A DNA stretch of 64,000 nt from Amphibalanus amphitrite (taxonomy: Eukaryota; Arthropoda; Thecostraca; Balanomorpha; Balanidae), in the NCBI RefSeq assembly GCF_019059575.1, contig NW_024883034.1, forward strand, positions 84,288 through 148,287, in the 5' to 3' direction. Under the pieces are notes generated by a model, which was given only the letters and a program-made list of their open reading frames with translations, had not been told where the DNA came from and ran no database searches. A program made the translations under genes and the position numbers. Below, in pieces: positions 1 to 13,000 of the stretch (position 1 is the first letter of the stretch; each line of letters starts with the position of its first letter).

Positions 1-180
1 TAACTTCTGAGCACTGGCCAGCGACCTCCAGCGATTGACCTACGATCAATGGGTTCCAATGATCGACCTCTGAGCAGTGGCCACCGACTCCAATGACCTC
101 CAGCAACTGACCTTTGAGCAATGACCAGTGACCTCCAGCGACTGACCTCTGAGCTGACTAACCTCTGAACAGCCGCTGCC
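1..180. repeat. Degenerate tandem minisatellite
   Basis: Imperfect repeats of about 35-45 bp built around GACCTCTGAGCA, GACCTCCAGC and CAATGACC. About four decayed copies are visible and the array probably continues before base 1. No coding function is seen. Confidence 0.6.
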
Positions 181-2228
181 CGTCGCTCAGCCCCAGTCGC
201 GCACTTCAATCGTACCATTCCATTGCACGTCACACGTGTCGACTGCGCCTGCCCATACCGAGGGGTTGCCGTCAGCAGCTTTGTGACAGCCCCGCACATA
301 ACGGCGAAACCGTTAAAAGAAAGGATGGCGATGGAATGAGAATGAGGAGTAAGGTGTGGCGGATAAATATGGCTGTAGGTGCGCCGTGAATGCATTATGT
401 GGGGAAGCCGGCAGAATTCCAAGGACAAGCCACTCGCAAAGCGTAAGTACATTTCCATGTGTAACCGTTTCGCTTCCTATGAACAAATAAAATAATATAC
501 GAGTAAGTATTAATGGGACGTAAAAGAAACACAAAAGGGGAGATAACATACAATTACCAAAAGACTAACGAACTGATGGGTGATTTAATTGCACCGCGTG
601 AAGTCATACAAACATAAAATTAAATTTGACAATACAAGGCAAGATTCAGAACAAGTTTTTTATTCTTTATATTAACTAACATGATCGAGAGTTCTAGGCA
701 TGCGGAAAACAAAAGGGGAACACGCCAGGAGTCAGGACTAACTAATGACTGAAAGGGCAAGGCCGGATTTGAAGAGAGAAAGGTGGGTACGGGAAAGTAG
801 ACAAGTGGCCGACCGCTTCTATAATTCACCAACACAGCGCCAGCATTTTTATACTGATTAACGGGATCAGTAACACCACTCCCCGATTCGGTCATCCAGG
901 ACCACTCCCCGGTGACAGGAGGGGGACGGCGGGGGTGGTATAGCTCCGCGGCGCTTATTCGAACGGCAGAGCACACAGGATTTGTGATGGATGCTCTCCG
1001 CAGCCCGCCATATTGGGGTTTCACTCTGATACCGGTCGGCGCAATCACTATACCATCAGAAGATACGTCACGTTTCCCTGAAACGGACAGGCAGATCTGC
1101 GCCTATGTGCTCCGGGCCAAATCCTGCGAATTGACTGCATTCAGGACTGGAGTTTCCTGCTCAGTGCAAGTTCAACAAACGGATAACTTATATGGCCATA
1201 TCCGTTAGAAAGTTCTAGATGTTTGTGAAACACTATAAGATGTACTTACATCTTTGGACATTCAATGAAAATCTTTCAGTCCGCACTGAAGGTTCAAGCA
1301 GCAGCCATACGCATTAGGCAATGCTCCACAAAATGTTGCCACGAATACACCGCAGGCAGAACCGTATGATCCGCTCTGTCCTTGTTCTATCAGCTACCTA
1401 AACCTCAGTACCGGCATCCCTACAGCCTCAGTAGCTGCATCCGTTTTCGCTGCATATTTGAGGCCCGAGGGCACCTACGTAGATGAATATTGCACAGCGT
1501 CAACACGACACCGTAAGTAGCTCCGCTCCGATATTATTATCCTGCTCAGGAGAAAGTTCGGTATCGACGAGGATGTTTGCAGACGGCCTGCCTGACTGGC
1601 CACACTGGAACGATGCCGGAGCCGAGCCCGGCGACTTTAACGACGGCACTGGGGGCGATTCCAGCTAATGGGGAGAATAGCGGCCGCGGCGCATCCAAGA
1701 ATCGCAAATCACCGCCACAAGCCGGATATCAGAGGGTAGCCTGGTGATAGGGCTATCCTTCACTCGGACCGTAAAGCCGCCCAGCGACTTTGCCTGCCTC
1801 GAGTGGCGGAGCCACGGCCTGGAGAGCTCAGCTTAGCCAGAGAACAGCCAAAGTATGTAATGAGACTTTTTAATAGGACATGATCTTCTTATCTTAAATA
1901 TCGCCGTCTCTTCTCATACCTGAGCGCTTATGCGGAGCAGAATGGCACTTTTGGCCAGCACAATCGCTTTAGCGCTCGGCCGAAGATGCTGCTTAGAGCG
2001 GCGTCTAACGGTGCCCGGAGCGTTTACAGGCCGAACTGTCCGACGGACAGCGCCCGACCGACCGACTGAGCCCCTCACACATCCTGCTCTTTATCCAGGT
2101 GCGCCCGATCTCATCACGTCGCAGACAAATGCACTCGGGCTTGAGCCATAAACTGATTCCATGAGAAAAATCGGCCGCGGGGTTTCCAGACATGTCGTAA
2201 GACCCAGCCCAGTGATAAGCTGACTATG
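181..2228. other. Non-coding stretch, nothing recognised
   Basis: Mixed-composition DNA. Open frames of 60-142 codons occur, for example 620-1048 on the minus strand overlapping 912-1208 on the plus strand. They have no homology I recognise and overlap each other, so I do not call genes. No RNA gene is seen. Confidence 0.5.
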
Positions 2229-2230
2229 TA

Positions 2231-3606
2231 CAGGGTGTCCCAGAATTACCCGGACATTTATTTTCTGGCTAAAAGTACGACTGCGCTCGCTTCTAATGAT
2301 ATACAAGCGTCATACTTTTATAAGATATCCCCTAGCTATCGAGATTGGGGACTGTGTGCTTTTGGTGGCCGGTAACGACTCGAATCAATTATTATCCAGA
2401 GTCAAGTAAGAGTAGTCCTTTTCCGTTTTCAGCTTAAGCCACTAATAGGCAACCATGGTGAATCAACTCCCGTTCTCAACTTTGTAAACGGACTTTCGGC
2501 ATGGTTTTTGCTGGAGAGCTTCAGCAGCTCATCTGCAAGCAGTTAGGATTGAGCAAAGCGCAATTATATCAGCTAACGAAGCCAGAGAGAGCAAGAGATA
2601 AACCTGATTGACAAGCTTGGGCTCGGCCAAAAAGGGCCATGCACCAGTTGTCAAACAAGTGGTTGCTTGTCATAGACAACAAACGTCACCGATCTAGCTA
2701 AAAACTAGCTAAACAATAGATCAGGATTATCTACAAAACATCAGTCTACTTTGCACCACTATCTTCGACAAAATTTTGGAATTTGGGGTCCTTCGCCAGA
2801 AAAAGATGCGAAAACTACGGGAAAAGCAGCTCAAATCACTACAATTCATCCCAAAAACATAACATATACAACAAAACAGTATATTGAGGCACACTTTGTG
2901 GTCTAACGGAGGTATTATGTCATTTGAACCGCCCGAAAAAGGCTTGTGTGAACGTCAGATGGCTACAACGCCCTAACAGCAGAGACGGACAGGCACCCGT
3001 CGAAAATCAAATTGTGAGACATTTTGAGCCACCGTGCACTCATTGGGCTTGATATGATGGCCCAAAGACAACCGTAGCACAGAGTACTACTGCGGTAATA
3101 TTCTACCAGTGCGAAAACTGGATGCCGTGAACCAAATGGCCATGAACGGGTTTGTTTTGGAAACCAAATCTGTTGGAAGCCAAAGGTTGCGCAATGTTCA
3201 GACATGGAGCTTCTCCACTCCAGATGTAAAAAACGCAGCAAAAGTGGCGTAGGCAGAAATTTTTGTTTTGGGGGACCTTACAACCTTTGGGACCTTTTGA
3301 GGACCTTATGGCCTGGGAACACTTTGATGTCAAGTTTATCTTATATGATCGTATTATCCTCCGGCAAGAGGTCAAAGAAAACAGGCCTACACCCAGTTTC
3401 GGGAGACCCGTAAAACAACTGAGACCAGCAATGGCTGGCATTTTCCATCCTTGTCGGCTGATCTTGTAACAAGCGTATCTATTGCATGTGCTATTTCACA
3501 GCCACCCTAGTTGACTATATAGGACGGTAAAAAGAAAAAAGCGCAATCATGTTTGCCTTATTTTATACGCTAATTAACAATGTCCGGGTAATTATGGGAC
3601 ACCCTG
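2231..3606 (+). mobile_element. Decayed mariner-like DNA transposon
   Basis: Terminal inverted repeats CAGGGTGTCCCA at 2231 and its complement ending at 3606, each continuing with a near match (ATTACCCGGACAT). TA dinucleotides sit at 2229-2230 and 3607-3608, the target duplication of Tc1/mariner elements. The 1,376-bp length is close to a typical 1.3-kb mariner. The interior carries a plus-strand transposase remnant near 3.2-3.3 kb, full of stops and frameshifts, so this copy is dead. Confidence 0.8.
3199..3320 (+). pseudogene. Mariner transposase remnant (end of catalytic core)
   Basis: In one plus-strand frame the remnant reads HGASPLQM, a stop, KTQQKWRRQKF, then FWGTLQPLGPFEDLMAWE. This lines up with the conserved mariner block in which the second catalytic Asp lies in a QDGAP-type motif and the third in a SPDLNP-type motif before a D-Y-x-x-W segment. 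The catalytic Asp of the first block is lost and an in-frame stop is present, so it cannot encode active transposase. The alignment is from memory of the family and not from a search. Confidence 0.6.
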
Positions 3607-3608
3607 TA

Positions 3609-4277
3609 GTTGTAATAAGAAGCTTCTTTACAGAAAACGATCTGCCGAGCAAACAGCTTAGCTAACGTCATTAAAAATTGCACAGTCCAATGAACGTGCT
3701 TGAAAACTGTTTCAGTCGACCTGGTCAGTAATTCTTCGAGGTTCACCGTTTCATTGCGATACATGTACGTTCCAACTCTCCCACAGCAACTGACTGGCAG
3801 AGTTACAGGAAACTTACCATTGAACCCTGGCTGAACGATGAAGCCTATACGTCTCGGTCTGGGGTGAACTCAATAACAAAGATGGAGTGTAACCAATACC
3901 CGAGGCACACTGCCTACACGGCCGATAGGCGTAGCTCCGTGCGCCGACCCTGTGGGAGCTCAGCCAGCACAGCAACACATAATTTTTCCTCAATGGGTCT
4001 TCCCCGCGCCCTTCTGCAACGGTTCCCATAGAGAACCTTAATTGCAAAGCCCATCAAGGTACGTGCCCAGTCTAACCACGTTTCTTAGGCGCACGTACTG
4101 CATGCGACATTCCGGGCCTCAATAGCTGCTCAGCCGGGAAAGTTTCTCAACCGTTTCTCAATCGGTGGCGCTGACCAGTCGAGTAGCTATGTAGAGCTGG
4201 CATCGATCCACATCGAACCCCTAGGCCCATCGGCCAAGGATGCTGATGCATAACAACAGTAGGGCAATGACAAGATA
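3609..4277. other. Non-coding, nothing recognised
   Basis: Unique-looking sequence between the mariner remnant and the 50-bp tandem duplication. No feature is supported. Confidence 0.4.
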
Positions 4278-4377
4278 GCTACGCTACTGAAGACTGAGAC
4301 AAAACACCATGTCCCATCTCACTATAGGCTACGCTACTGAAGACTGAGACAAAACACCATGTCCCATCTCACTATAG
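4278..4377. repeat. Perfect 50-bp tandem duplication
   Basis: A 50-bp unit beginning GCTACGCTACTGAAGACTG is present twice, head to tail, with no mismatch (4278-4327 and 4328-4377). Perfect identity points to a recent duplication or to an assembly artefact. Confidence 0.9.
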
Positions 4378-7300
4378 GTTAATTCATAGAGGTAATGCCA
4401 TCAACGCAAAGGTGCAAATTTTCGGGAGTGAGACATTTTTTCTCCAATTCTTAGCCTGGAAAAATAAACCCATAAAGCCCCATCCCGGAGCTCATTTCAA
4501 TCTCCAAGCAGGCATATCAGGGGAGCTTATTTGTAGCGTCATTCTGCAGTCGTCACGTCAAGAGCAGCTCCAATCCGCTTAGACCACAAACATCCCCGGT
4601 ACACTGCCGAGTGCCGACTGTACTGTAATCGGCCGCAATACCCGGGCACTGAATACCCAACCGGATGGGTATTACAGCACGCCAATATCACGCGCCGACT
4701 GATCTACAATACATGCCAATTGCATCATGAAATGGGGCGAAAAGTATCCAACCCAAAGCCGGAATCTCACACGGGGATCCACACCTCATGTACAAGCACA
4801 TTTTGTACACTGGAACTAAATGCGTATTTCCCAGACGCATTCAAAGACTGCGAGATGGCCGGTGGCGGTGGACTTCAGTAAAGACTAAATGCACTATATT
4901 ATTAATTATATCAAGGCACAACATTACTGATATTGCAGGAGTCCCACCTTTTTTGCCTACTGACATTACGATAATAGCTGACTCGAGAACGCACTTCACT
5001 TTTTGTGCAGCGATATTGATTTCTGCGAGACCGAGGCCGGGGATCTCGGGTGAGTCCCCGATCTCGAGCGAGTCGGTCGGAGCTTCGAAGTCCGGGAGCC
5101 GGCCGCAGCCACCAACCGCCGCCATCACTACCCTGGTATCCTGCTGGTGGTACCGTGCTCCAGGGCACCGCGGACGTTCAGCGGAGCGGAAGGGTTGAGA
5201 AAGCACGACGGGGCGTCCAGGTGCCGGTGGGACTCGGAGCGTTAACAGCCGGCCCACGCCCAGGACGTCGGTAAGACCCAGGGGATGGAGAGCGAGCCGC
5301 ACAACACGGCGTCCGAGCTGGCCGGGAGACCCACGCACGATCGATGGCCGCGCCGACCGCCGGCCGTCTGACGGGAGGCGCCACACGACCTACCCACACG
5401 CGACACGGCGGGACCGGGGACGGGTGGGCGAGCTGCACGGAGAGTTGACCCGTGACCGCAGACAATATCGGTCCCGCTATTAGCGACGCGAGACGAACTT
5501 GGGGTCGTTCTCGGCAACTAGAGACAGTCGTGGTGAGGACTCCCGGCTCTGTGAACCCTCTTCAGCAGAGACTCCACTTCCACGGACTCGACTAAAAGCG
5601 TCACCGGGAGCGCGGCGGCTGGATACCCGATACATCCATCAGCGTGCCAAATGTGAGGTCTGACTCCCGGAACCTCTCCGCGACGGGCAGAAGCCTCGCT
5701 CGCGTGCTTCTCTTGATCCGCGCACAGCACCAGCGGCCACCGACGTCCCGGAACAGCCATTTACAGCATTGGCAATGCCACTCGGGGGTAATGTCTGGCG
5801 CAAATATTGTTTACGTGACAGCGGGAGACAATTGCCTGGCGCTGCGGCCTGGTACGACCGAGCGCGGAGCGGACGCCACCACTTAGGTGCGCTATTTAAG
5901 GATAGTGCAGCCAATACCATGACATGACATACCCGGCCGGCACGCGATGGTAGAACTTTTACCGCTTCATATGTTCGTTCGGCGCGTCCCGCAGCGCCAT
6001 CGTCGCAGCCCCTCACTGGTGTAATGTGCCGCCCGAAACGGTCAGAGAGCGACAGTTTCGTACTAACAGCGGCCCATCAACGGGCACTGCTCCATACTGC
6101 AGCATACCAGCCCCATACCATACGAGCACGAGGGATGGGAGTGGGGGCATTGGTGGTTCGTCCCCTTTGATTGCACAGCATATAGAGGCCGCTTGAGTAT
6201 GAACAAGTTCTCCAATCCAAATCCAAATCGTAGCGTCCTCTTGAGTACCATACCGCGTCGAAATGCGTCAGCTCATCGTCGCAGTTCAACGAGCTCTCAA
6301 CATAAAAGCACACACGGTCATCAGTCACCTCTCGACACCGCAGCGCCAATAAATCTCCCGATCAACGCACATGACCTGACGCCCGAGTCTCTGAGCTCCG
6401 GTACCGGTATGGTGAGATCCTTTTGCCACAATCAGACAGACAGTGCGGGCAGCGCGGCGCGGCGGCCGATCATCTGTTCAGTGTGTCGACATTAGACAAG
6501 AAGCTCCGGGATGGAGTCAGCCAGCTATCCATGGAACGACCGCAGACAGTTCCGTCAGCCGGGGTTGCCTCAGCCGGGGCGAGGGCGGGGCCGGGGCAGG
6601 GTCGCGGTCACCGTGGCAGGGCCGCCAACTGCACCACCACCGCCTCCACGGCACGCCGGCGCCTTGACCCCGGCCCACCCGGCGACCCGGACACGTGAGA
6701 CAGAGCGGTGAGCGCCGTGCACCTCGCGCCCCGTGCACGCCGTCGTGTCGCGCTCCCACGTGCCCCGGCGCCGGAGACAAAGGCTCGCTCGCGCCGCGCA
6801 GCAGAGGACGCCCGGGCGGCGGCGCTTCCTCAGCTGTGAGAGCCGAGAGGAGACATCCACCCGTCCATCCACGGATTCCAGGGGCCGATCTCACCCGACC
6901 GCCGCTCGGACCGGGCCGGGCCGATTTCGGCGCGGGGGCGGGGCGGCGGCACGCGCGCCGGCCGCAGGGAAAGTCGGCGCGGCGACCAGCCAGCCGGATG
7001 TGTCCCAGTCGGAGCGGACCGTGTGCCAATAGCCGGTCACCAGCCGGACACGGCCGGCCGCGCGCGGCGTGCCCGGCCGTCACGGAGTCGGACAGCTGAC
7101 ATGTGGCGCCTCGTTTGGAGACCCTCCGAGTCGTGCTCCGCAGTCAGAGAAACACGACATTTTTATGATGAGTTTCGAGAACCCCGAGCCAGATGGCTAT
7201 GCAGTCTGTTGCTCGTTCATGATAAGCATCGTTGCATAACTGTGCCTGCCAGCGACGGAGGTGATCGTACATGCTCCCCGACGGCGCAGGTGGATTGGCC

Positions 7301-8485
7301 AGGAGATTCGCCGTGACAGGCCGACGCGCAGCGCCTGGGGATCGCTCGGTCCGCCCGCCCTCGGGTGATGGGCGCCCTGCTGAGAACGCCGCCGGCGCTC
7401 GCTTCCCGGACGTCTTATAAAGTCATCCAGCAAAGTTATGCTCCGCCTGTCGCCGTTCGACGACATAAGACGACCACTATGCAGAAATATAGCCGCGTTT
7501 CCCCGGGCCAGACCTCCAAACGGATGTGTAATGTCCGAACAGTCGCGCCGACACGGATCCGGGCTCACCAGAGCCAGATTCAGGCAGACGGCGCACGAAC
7601 CGGTGTGGAGGCTCCTCCCCGCTGTCACCCCTGGCGCGGAACCCCGTCCCCTGACACGGCGGTGACCATCAGCCGCTCAGCATGGACCCGGTGTCCAGAC
7701 AGGGACCACTTCAGTCCGGCGCCGGACGCGGAAGTGACCCGGCTCGCCCGCGGCGCTGACCCCAATGGTGACTCTGTGGTGGCGGCGGGCGGCGGTTACT
7801 AGCCGGAACCTCTCACGTGCCCGGCAATTGCGAGCGGCTTTGTCTGGGGACAGAGAGTGCATCGCGCATGGAGCAGGACATGGCGGCCAATATCAAAACA
7901 TAATGTTCCTGGAGATGAACGTCGGCTAATATATGGATACCGGACCACAATCTGATTGCGCCTTATCAGTAATTCTAGAAAGTCAGATCAGCGCCAACAC
8001 ATCACCAAACTATTCGGGGAGCTCGAGAGGTCCCGCCCATTCATGACAGTAATCTATTTAGCCTGGTACCCTGACCCACCCCTCACCCCACCCTTACGAG
8101 CCAAAGAAGACGACGGACACTGCAAGACAACGGACGGACCAACAACGAAGACGGACGAAAGAACCGGGCCCAAATACAGGACGCTGTGGTGGCCCGTAAG
8201 CCAAAATACCAGAACCAGAACCAGGCGTCAAGACCAGCCTGTAATCCCATCAATATAATATTTTTTTTTTTGTCTTGCCAACTTCATACGCCCACTCTCA
8301 GGCGTATCATCATGCCTGCCGGTTCCTACATTCGAACATTACAGCAAACCAATAGTTTTTTCACCTTCGTCACAAAAGCCAGCACAAATAGACCGTGCAA
8401 TATCCGACCAAATTGCGCTCGGTGCCAGTAGGCGCGTCAAAGCAGTGGTGCTTGGAGTGGCAAATGAGGCACACGTAGCGTGTGC
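4378..8485. other. CpG-rich islands in single-copy DNA
   Basis: Two GC- and CpG-dense islands, about 5030-5900 and 6430-7860, are separated and flanked by AT-richer DNA. Long open frames inside them (up to 188 codons) occur in several overlapping frames on both strands, as expected when stop codons are rare for compositional reasons. No splice-flanked exon or known domain was found. A short poly-T lies at about 8261-8270. The islands could be promoters or regulatory regions of a neighbouring gene. That is inference. Confidence 0.45.
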
Positions 8486-10025
8486 CCGCGCACATTGCCC
8501 CAACAGACGGTAAATAACTTTTGAAAATACCCATCTCCAATTTTAGTGTTTTCTGAACCAAAATTTTGCGAGGAATCCGATGGTGTGGTCCCCGAAATCT
8601 GAAAAATTTCCATTTTGGAGATAGCACCTATTTTTTGAAAAGTAAATATTCGTCATGCACAAAAGTCAAATAAATTGAAAATATAATGAGTGAATATTTG
8701 TAACAACACTATAGAATGTATCGAACATGAATTAGTGATATATTTTAGCTGAGATGATACTATATCTGCGCATACATGTACATAAATTAGTACATTAACC
8801 CTCGCCGGCCGAGAAGTGGTGGGGCGGATGCCGCCTCATAGGGTTTTTCGCGATAGCTCAAAACTCGCTGAGGGTAGACAGCTGAAACTTGGCATACCTA
8901 ATATTTTATTCAAGCTGGATCTTTTGACGCCAACTGCGTTTTCAGGTCAGGTCAGGTCACTGACCTATGACGTCATAAATGAACCTCTGCACGGTCCACA
9001 GAAGTTGCAACTTTGCAACGCCCTCAGTGCCAGATGAACTTTCACAGGAAGATGAAACTTACAGGACCTAGTATCCTTTAGAGGTCTCACAACTTGTATA
9101 TCTTGGATTTTTCCCAAATGTCACATGAGGTCAGTTCGGTCACGTGACCTCACCATAATAAGTCAATGGGGGAAATATGAAAACTGTTATTTTGGCGCCG
9201 GAAATGATCTAAAACTGTCCCAAGCACATGAAATCGTGGTTTCATGTACTCTTTGTAAGGTCCGATCATGAAACCACGATTTCATGTGCTTGGGATAGTT
9301 TTAGATCATTACCGGCGCCAAAATAACAGTTTTCGTATTAACCCCATTGACTTATAATGGTGAGGTCACGTGACCGACCTGACCTCATGTGACATTTAGG
9401 TTAAATCCGAGATATACAAGTTGTGAGACCTCTGAAGGATACTACGTCCTGTAAGTTTCATCTTCCTGTGAAAGTTCCTCTGGCACTGAGGGCGTTGCAA
9501 AGTTGCAACATCTGAGGACGTCGCAGAGGCTCATTTATGACGTCATAGGTCAGTGACCTGACCTGACCTGAAAACGCAGTTGAGGTCAAAAGATCCAGCT
9601 TGAATAAAAGATTAGGTATGCCAAGCTTCAGCTATCTACCCTTAGCGAGTTTTAAGCTATCGCGAAAAGCCCTATTAGGCGGCACCCGCCCCACCCCTTC
9701 TCGGCCGACGAGGGTTAATGTACTAGTTCATGTACATGTATGCGCAGATATAGTATCATCTCAGCTAAAATATATCTCTAATTCATGTTCGACACATTCT
9801 AGTGTTGTTACAAAAATTAACTCATTATATTTCCAATTTATTTGACTATTATGCCTGACGAATATTTATTTTTCAAAAAATAGGTGCTATCTCCAAAAAG
9901 GAAATTTTTCAGATTTCGGGGACCACACCATCGGATTCCTCGCAAAATTTTGGTCCAGAAAACACTAAAATTGGAGACGGGTATTTTCAAAAGTTATTTA
10001 CCGTCTGTTGGGGCAATGTGCGCGG
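8486..10025. repeat. 1.54-kb near-perfect palindrome (foldback)
   Basis: Arms of about 760 bp, 8486-9245 and 9267-10025, are reverse complements with a few per cent mismatches and a 21-bp loop (9246-9266). The innermost arm starts CCCAAGCACATGAAATCGTG. Each arm contains one end of a TTAA-type element (TTAA at 8795-8798 and 9715-9718) and an outer flank of about 300 bp that is also mirrored. A diverged single arm-like copy lies at about 30820-31195. ORFs in the two outer flanks are mirror images of each other and are not genes. Confidence 0.9.
8799..9714. mobile_element. TTAA-flanked palindromic element
   Basis: Begins CCCTCGCCGGCCGAGAAG and ends with the near complement before GAGGG, directly bounded by TTAA on both sides. 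It is internally palindromic around 9256. It is rich in AGGTCA and TGACCT motifs and has no transposase ORF. TTAA duplication with CCC-starting ends is a property of piggyBac-like elements, but without a transposase the assignment is inference. Confidence 0.7.
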
Positions 10026-13000
10026 CTAGTGATGGCGTGACAAGCAGTGGTCACGGGGCACCTTCGAAGCTAACCGGCTCACCCTGGCAGATATGCAGGA
10101 CGACCAGGAACCCGCGAACAATGGAACAGGTAGCTGACAAACAAAATACTTGCGAAGAAAGCAAGGTCCTGTGCCATCCTCCAAGAAAACCTCGTCCTAC
10201 CAGGAATCAGGTAATTAACCGCCCGTTTACCTGCACCTCGACTTTGAAGGTGGCATGCTATAGGTCACATTTGAACATGGTGTTGATTTCTTCACGCGAG
10301 GGTGACGCGTTCGTTCCTCATGCAGAACCCGAATAGCTACACACGAAGGTTCCAACGTCCTTCTTTCCAGCAACGTAGGTCGGTACTGGTATTGCTATCG
10401 ACCCGTGAACGTCCCGGCCACCGGCAGGTGGTGACGACTGACGAGTGACTTCAGACAAAAGGTACCGATCACATCGTGTCAGGTAGGTGCGTCGCCCAAG
10501 TCCTTAGATACCCGCCAGCAGGGTCGGACGAGCAGAGTTCGATGTCCCAGGCGTATCACCGTCGCCCATCCAGGCCGCTCTCCCAGCCAGGATCCGTTTC
10601 CAGCCCGGTGACCCGGAGCCGCCGGCCGGGACACTGACGGATGCAGAGGCGGCAGAGCGGCTCAGCTTTCCACCGGCGCTCTGAGCCGATCCGGCTTCCA
10701 CCGAGGCGGCCAGGCGACAGAAACGACAAAAATACAGCACACCACCAAACAAGCATAAGCCCTGGCTTGGCCAACTGGAGACAGGTGTGCCGACAGTCAG
10801 CTAAGGGGATGTCGCTACGAGCTGAACTTTTTCCAGGTAGATCTTCTAGTGTCATTCTCTGCAGAGATGGATTCGTTTCTCGGGTGCAGCCCTTCCCGGC
10901 TGACTGCCGTGCAATGAGCGCGTAAGCAAAACGACAACAGCTGCTGCGGACCACTTGGTTTTCACTTACCTACCCTGGATAACCAGCCTCCAAATACGCC
11001 CAACGAGACCTTAAATTATCATTTCAGCAACTAATGACTTGCCAGCAGCCGCGCATTCCATGTTTAATTCCACGAACCACTCAAAGCTCGCCAGCTGTTC
11101 GGGGTGAAGCAGCTACTTTAGCCAAGCGGAGCGGCTCTTCGTGCGCACTGTGTGACCCACGAACAACTCGCCGACCTTCTGCGGTGCTGTTTGAACTGGG
11201 AAAGTCCAGGCCTCCCAAACCGTGGCGGCGGGCGGTGACCGCGCTAAGCAGCCCCCAGCCGGATGGACTGAGACGCGCCGGAGGATCCGCCGAGTCTGAG
11301 CCGCCGGCTCTGACCCTCACCCTGCTCCGGGCGGCGTCCGTACGACGCCATCCCACAGGCCGCCCTCTAATCTCAGCGCTCCGTCAAACCATCTCATAAG
11401 CTACTCTCTGAAACCACGGCCGCAACATATCACAAGCCGCTCTCTAAACCTACAGCCACACAACCTCACAGGCCGCCGTCTCAAATCAGAGCAGTACCAT
11501 CTCACTATCTCTAAGGGCGGCTAAAGCAGTCACATTCAGACCGTAATCCGCAGAATGACGCTTGAACTACGGCCAAACCACCTCGCAATCTGTCCTTCAG
11601 AATGACCGTCCTCTAGAATCCGAAATAGAGCCCGGCCGCACCTTCTCCCTGAGCCAGGCAGGGCTGCACCAAGAACATAACGGATTATGTCGCGGTATTA
11701 CCCTGAAACATCGCTGAACCGTATCACCCTAGCAGCTCCACGTATTTTATGAGCGCGTATTTTTACCTACAGCAATCACAGAACGTATTTCCCAGAGGTT
11801 AAAACATTCATAAAAGCTTCGCAGAACTTAAAATATTCGTCTCGAAAGACATCGTAACTAAACTTAACTCAATTGACACGTGATACGAAGAGCAACAAAC
11901 GAACAGCCTCCCAAAACTCATCACCGTTGTCTTTTATCCGAGTCTCCCACATCAATCAATGACGAGAGCTGGCGAGTGGTCGGATTGGCCGGCCGCCGCA
12001 TCCCGCAGAGAAGGGTCACCGCGGCAGCCTTCCGGTCACGCCAGGGCGGTGTCCGGAGCGCGGCCATCCCTCACCCTGGGGCGGCGGCGGCCGGCCACAA
12101 ATCGCCGGGCGGCCGGCGCCGATCGACGTCGGTGCATTGTCCGGCCACACCCCGTGTCAGCGACTGGTGACGACCACACACGGCGGCCGCGGCGGCGGCG
12201 GCGGTCAGACGACAGCGCCGAGCTGCAGCTGAGCCGACCGAGACCGCCAGCTCGACCACAGAGGGGCTAGTCTAGCAGGATGAATTCAGACGGTCCCATC
12301 AAACATTATTTTCACTGTGTGATTTAGCAGTGTGATGTTTTGAAATTGTAACACCGGCCCCATGATATCATGTTTGGGATTTACAGACGCCGGGTTCACC
12401 GGTCATCGTCGTCTGAGAGCGTTTAGTAATGTACTGATCTGCAAACAGGATCCGCGAACGGAACGGTCATCTGAAAAAGGAGCATACCAGCCTGCTTCAC
12501 ATTTAGCGCAGCTCGCTGAGGGAGTGGGTTTACCCAGCAGTTCAGCCTCCTCGTCTGAGGTACGCGGGCTGTCCTGCGCTAAGCGGCAGCGAGGTCACGC
12601 AGGTCCGGCTGCGCTCGGCGAGCAGCTGGGCCGATCGGCGTGCCCCACCTGGACTGCGTCACCGGCGCCGCCGACCCTGAGAGCGGCGGGCGGCCGACAC
12701 CCCGTCTCGGCAGCCGGCGTGGGAAGTCCCACCGATCGGCCGACGCAGCTCGCAGTTCGCACCCGTTCGCCGGGGCGCCCCTGGACCGCAGAGCACGTAG
12801 GAATGGTGGCCGCCGGTCCGTGCGGCGGTCCAGTGCGTGCGTGTCCCCGGGGAGGAGCGGAGCCGTGTCACCGGACAACACGGGCCGGTCACCGGCGCCG
12901 TGCCGTGCCTACCGACAGCTCCACCGACCGACCAGGGTGTGGGCGCCGCCGGGAGGGGCAGGGTCGACGGCAGGGGGCGATCGATGTCAACCGGAACTGG

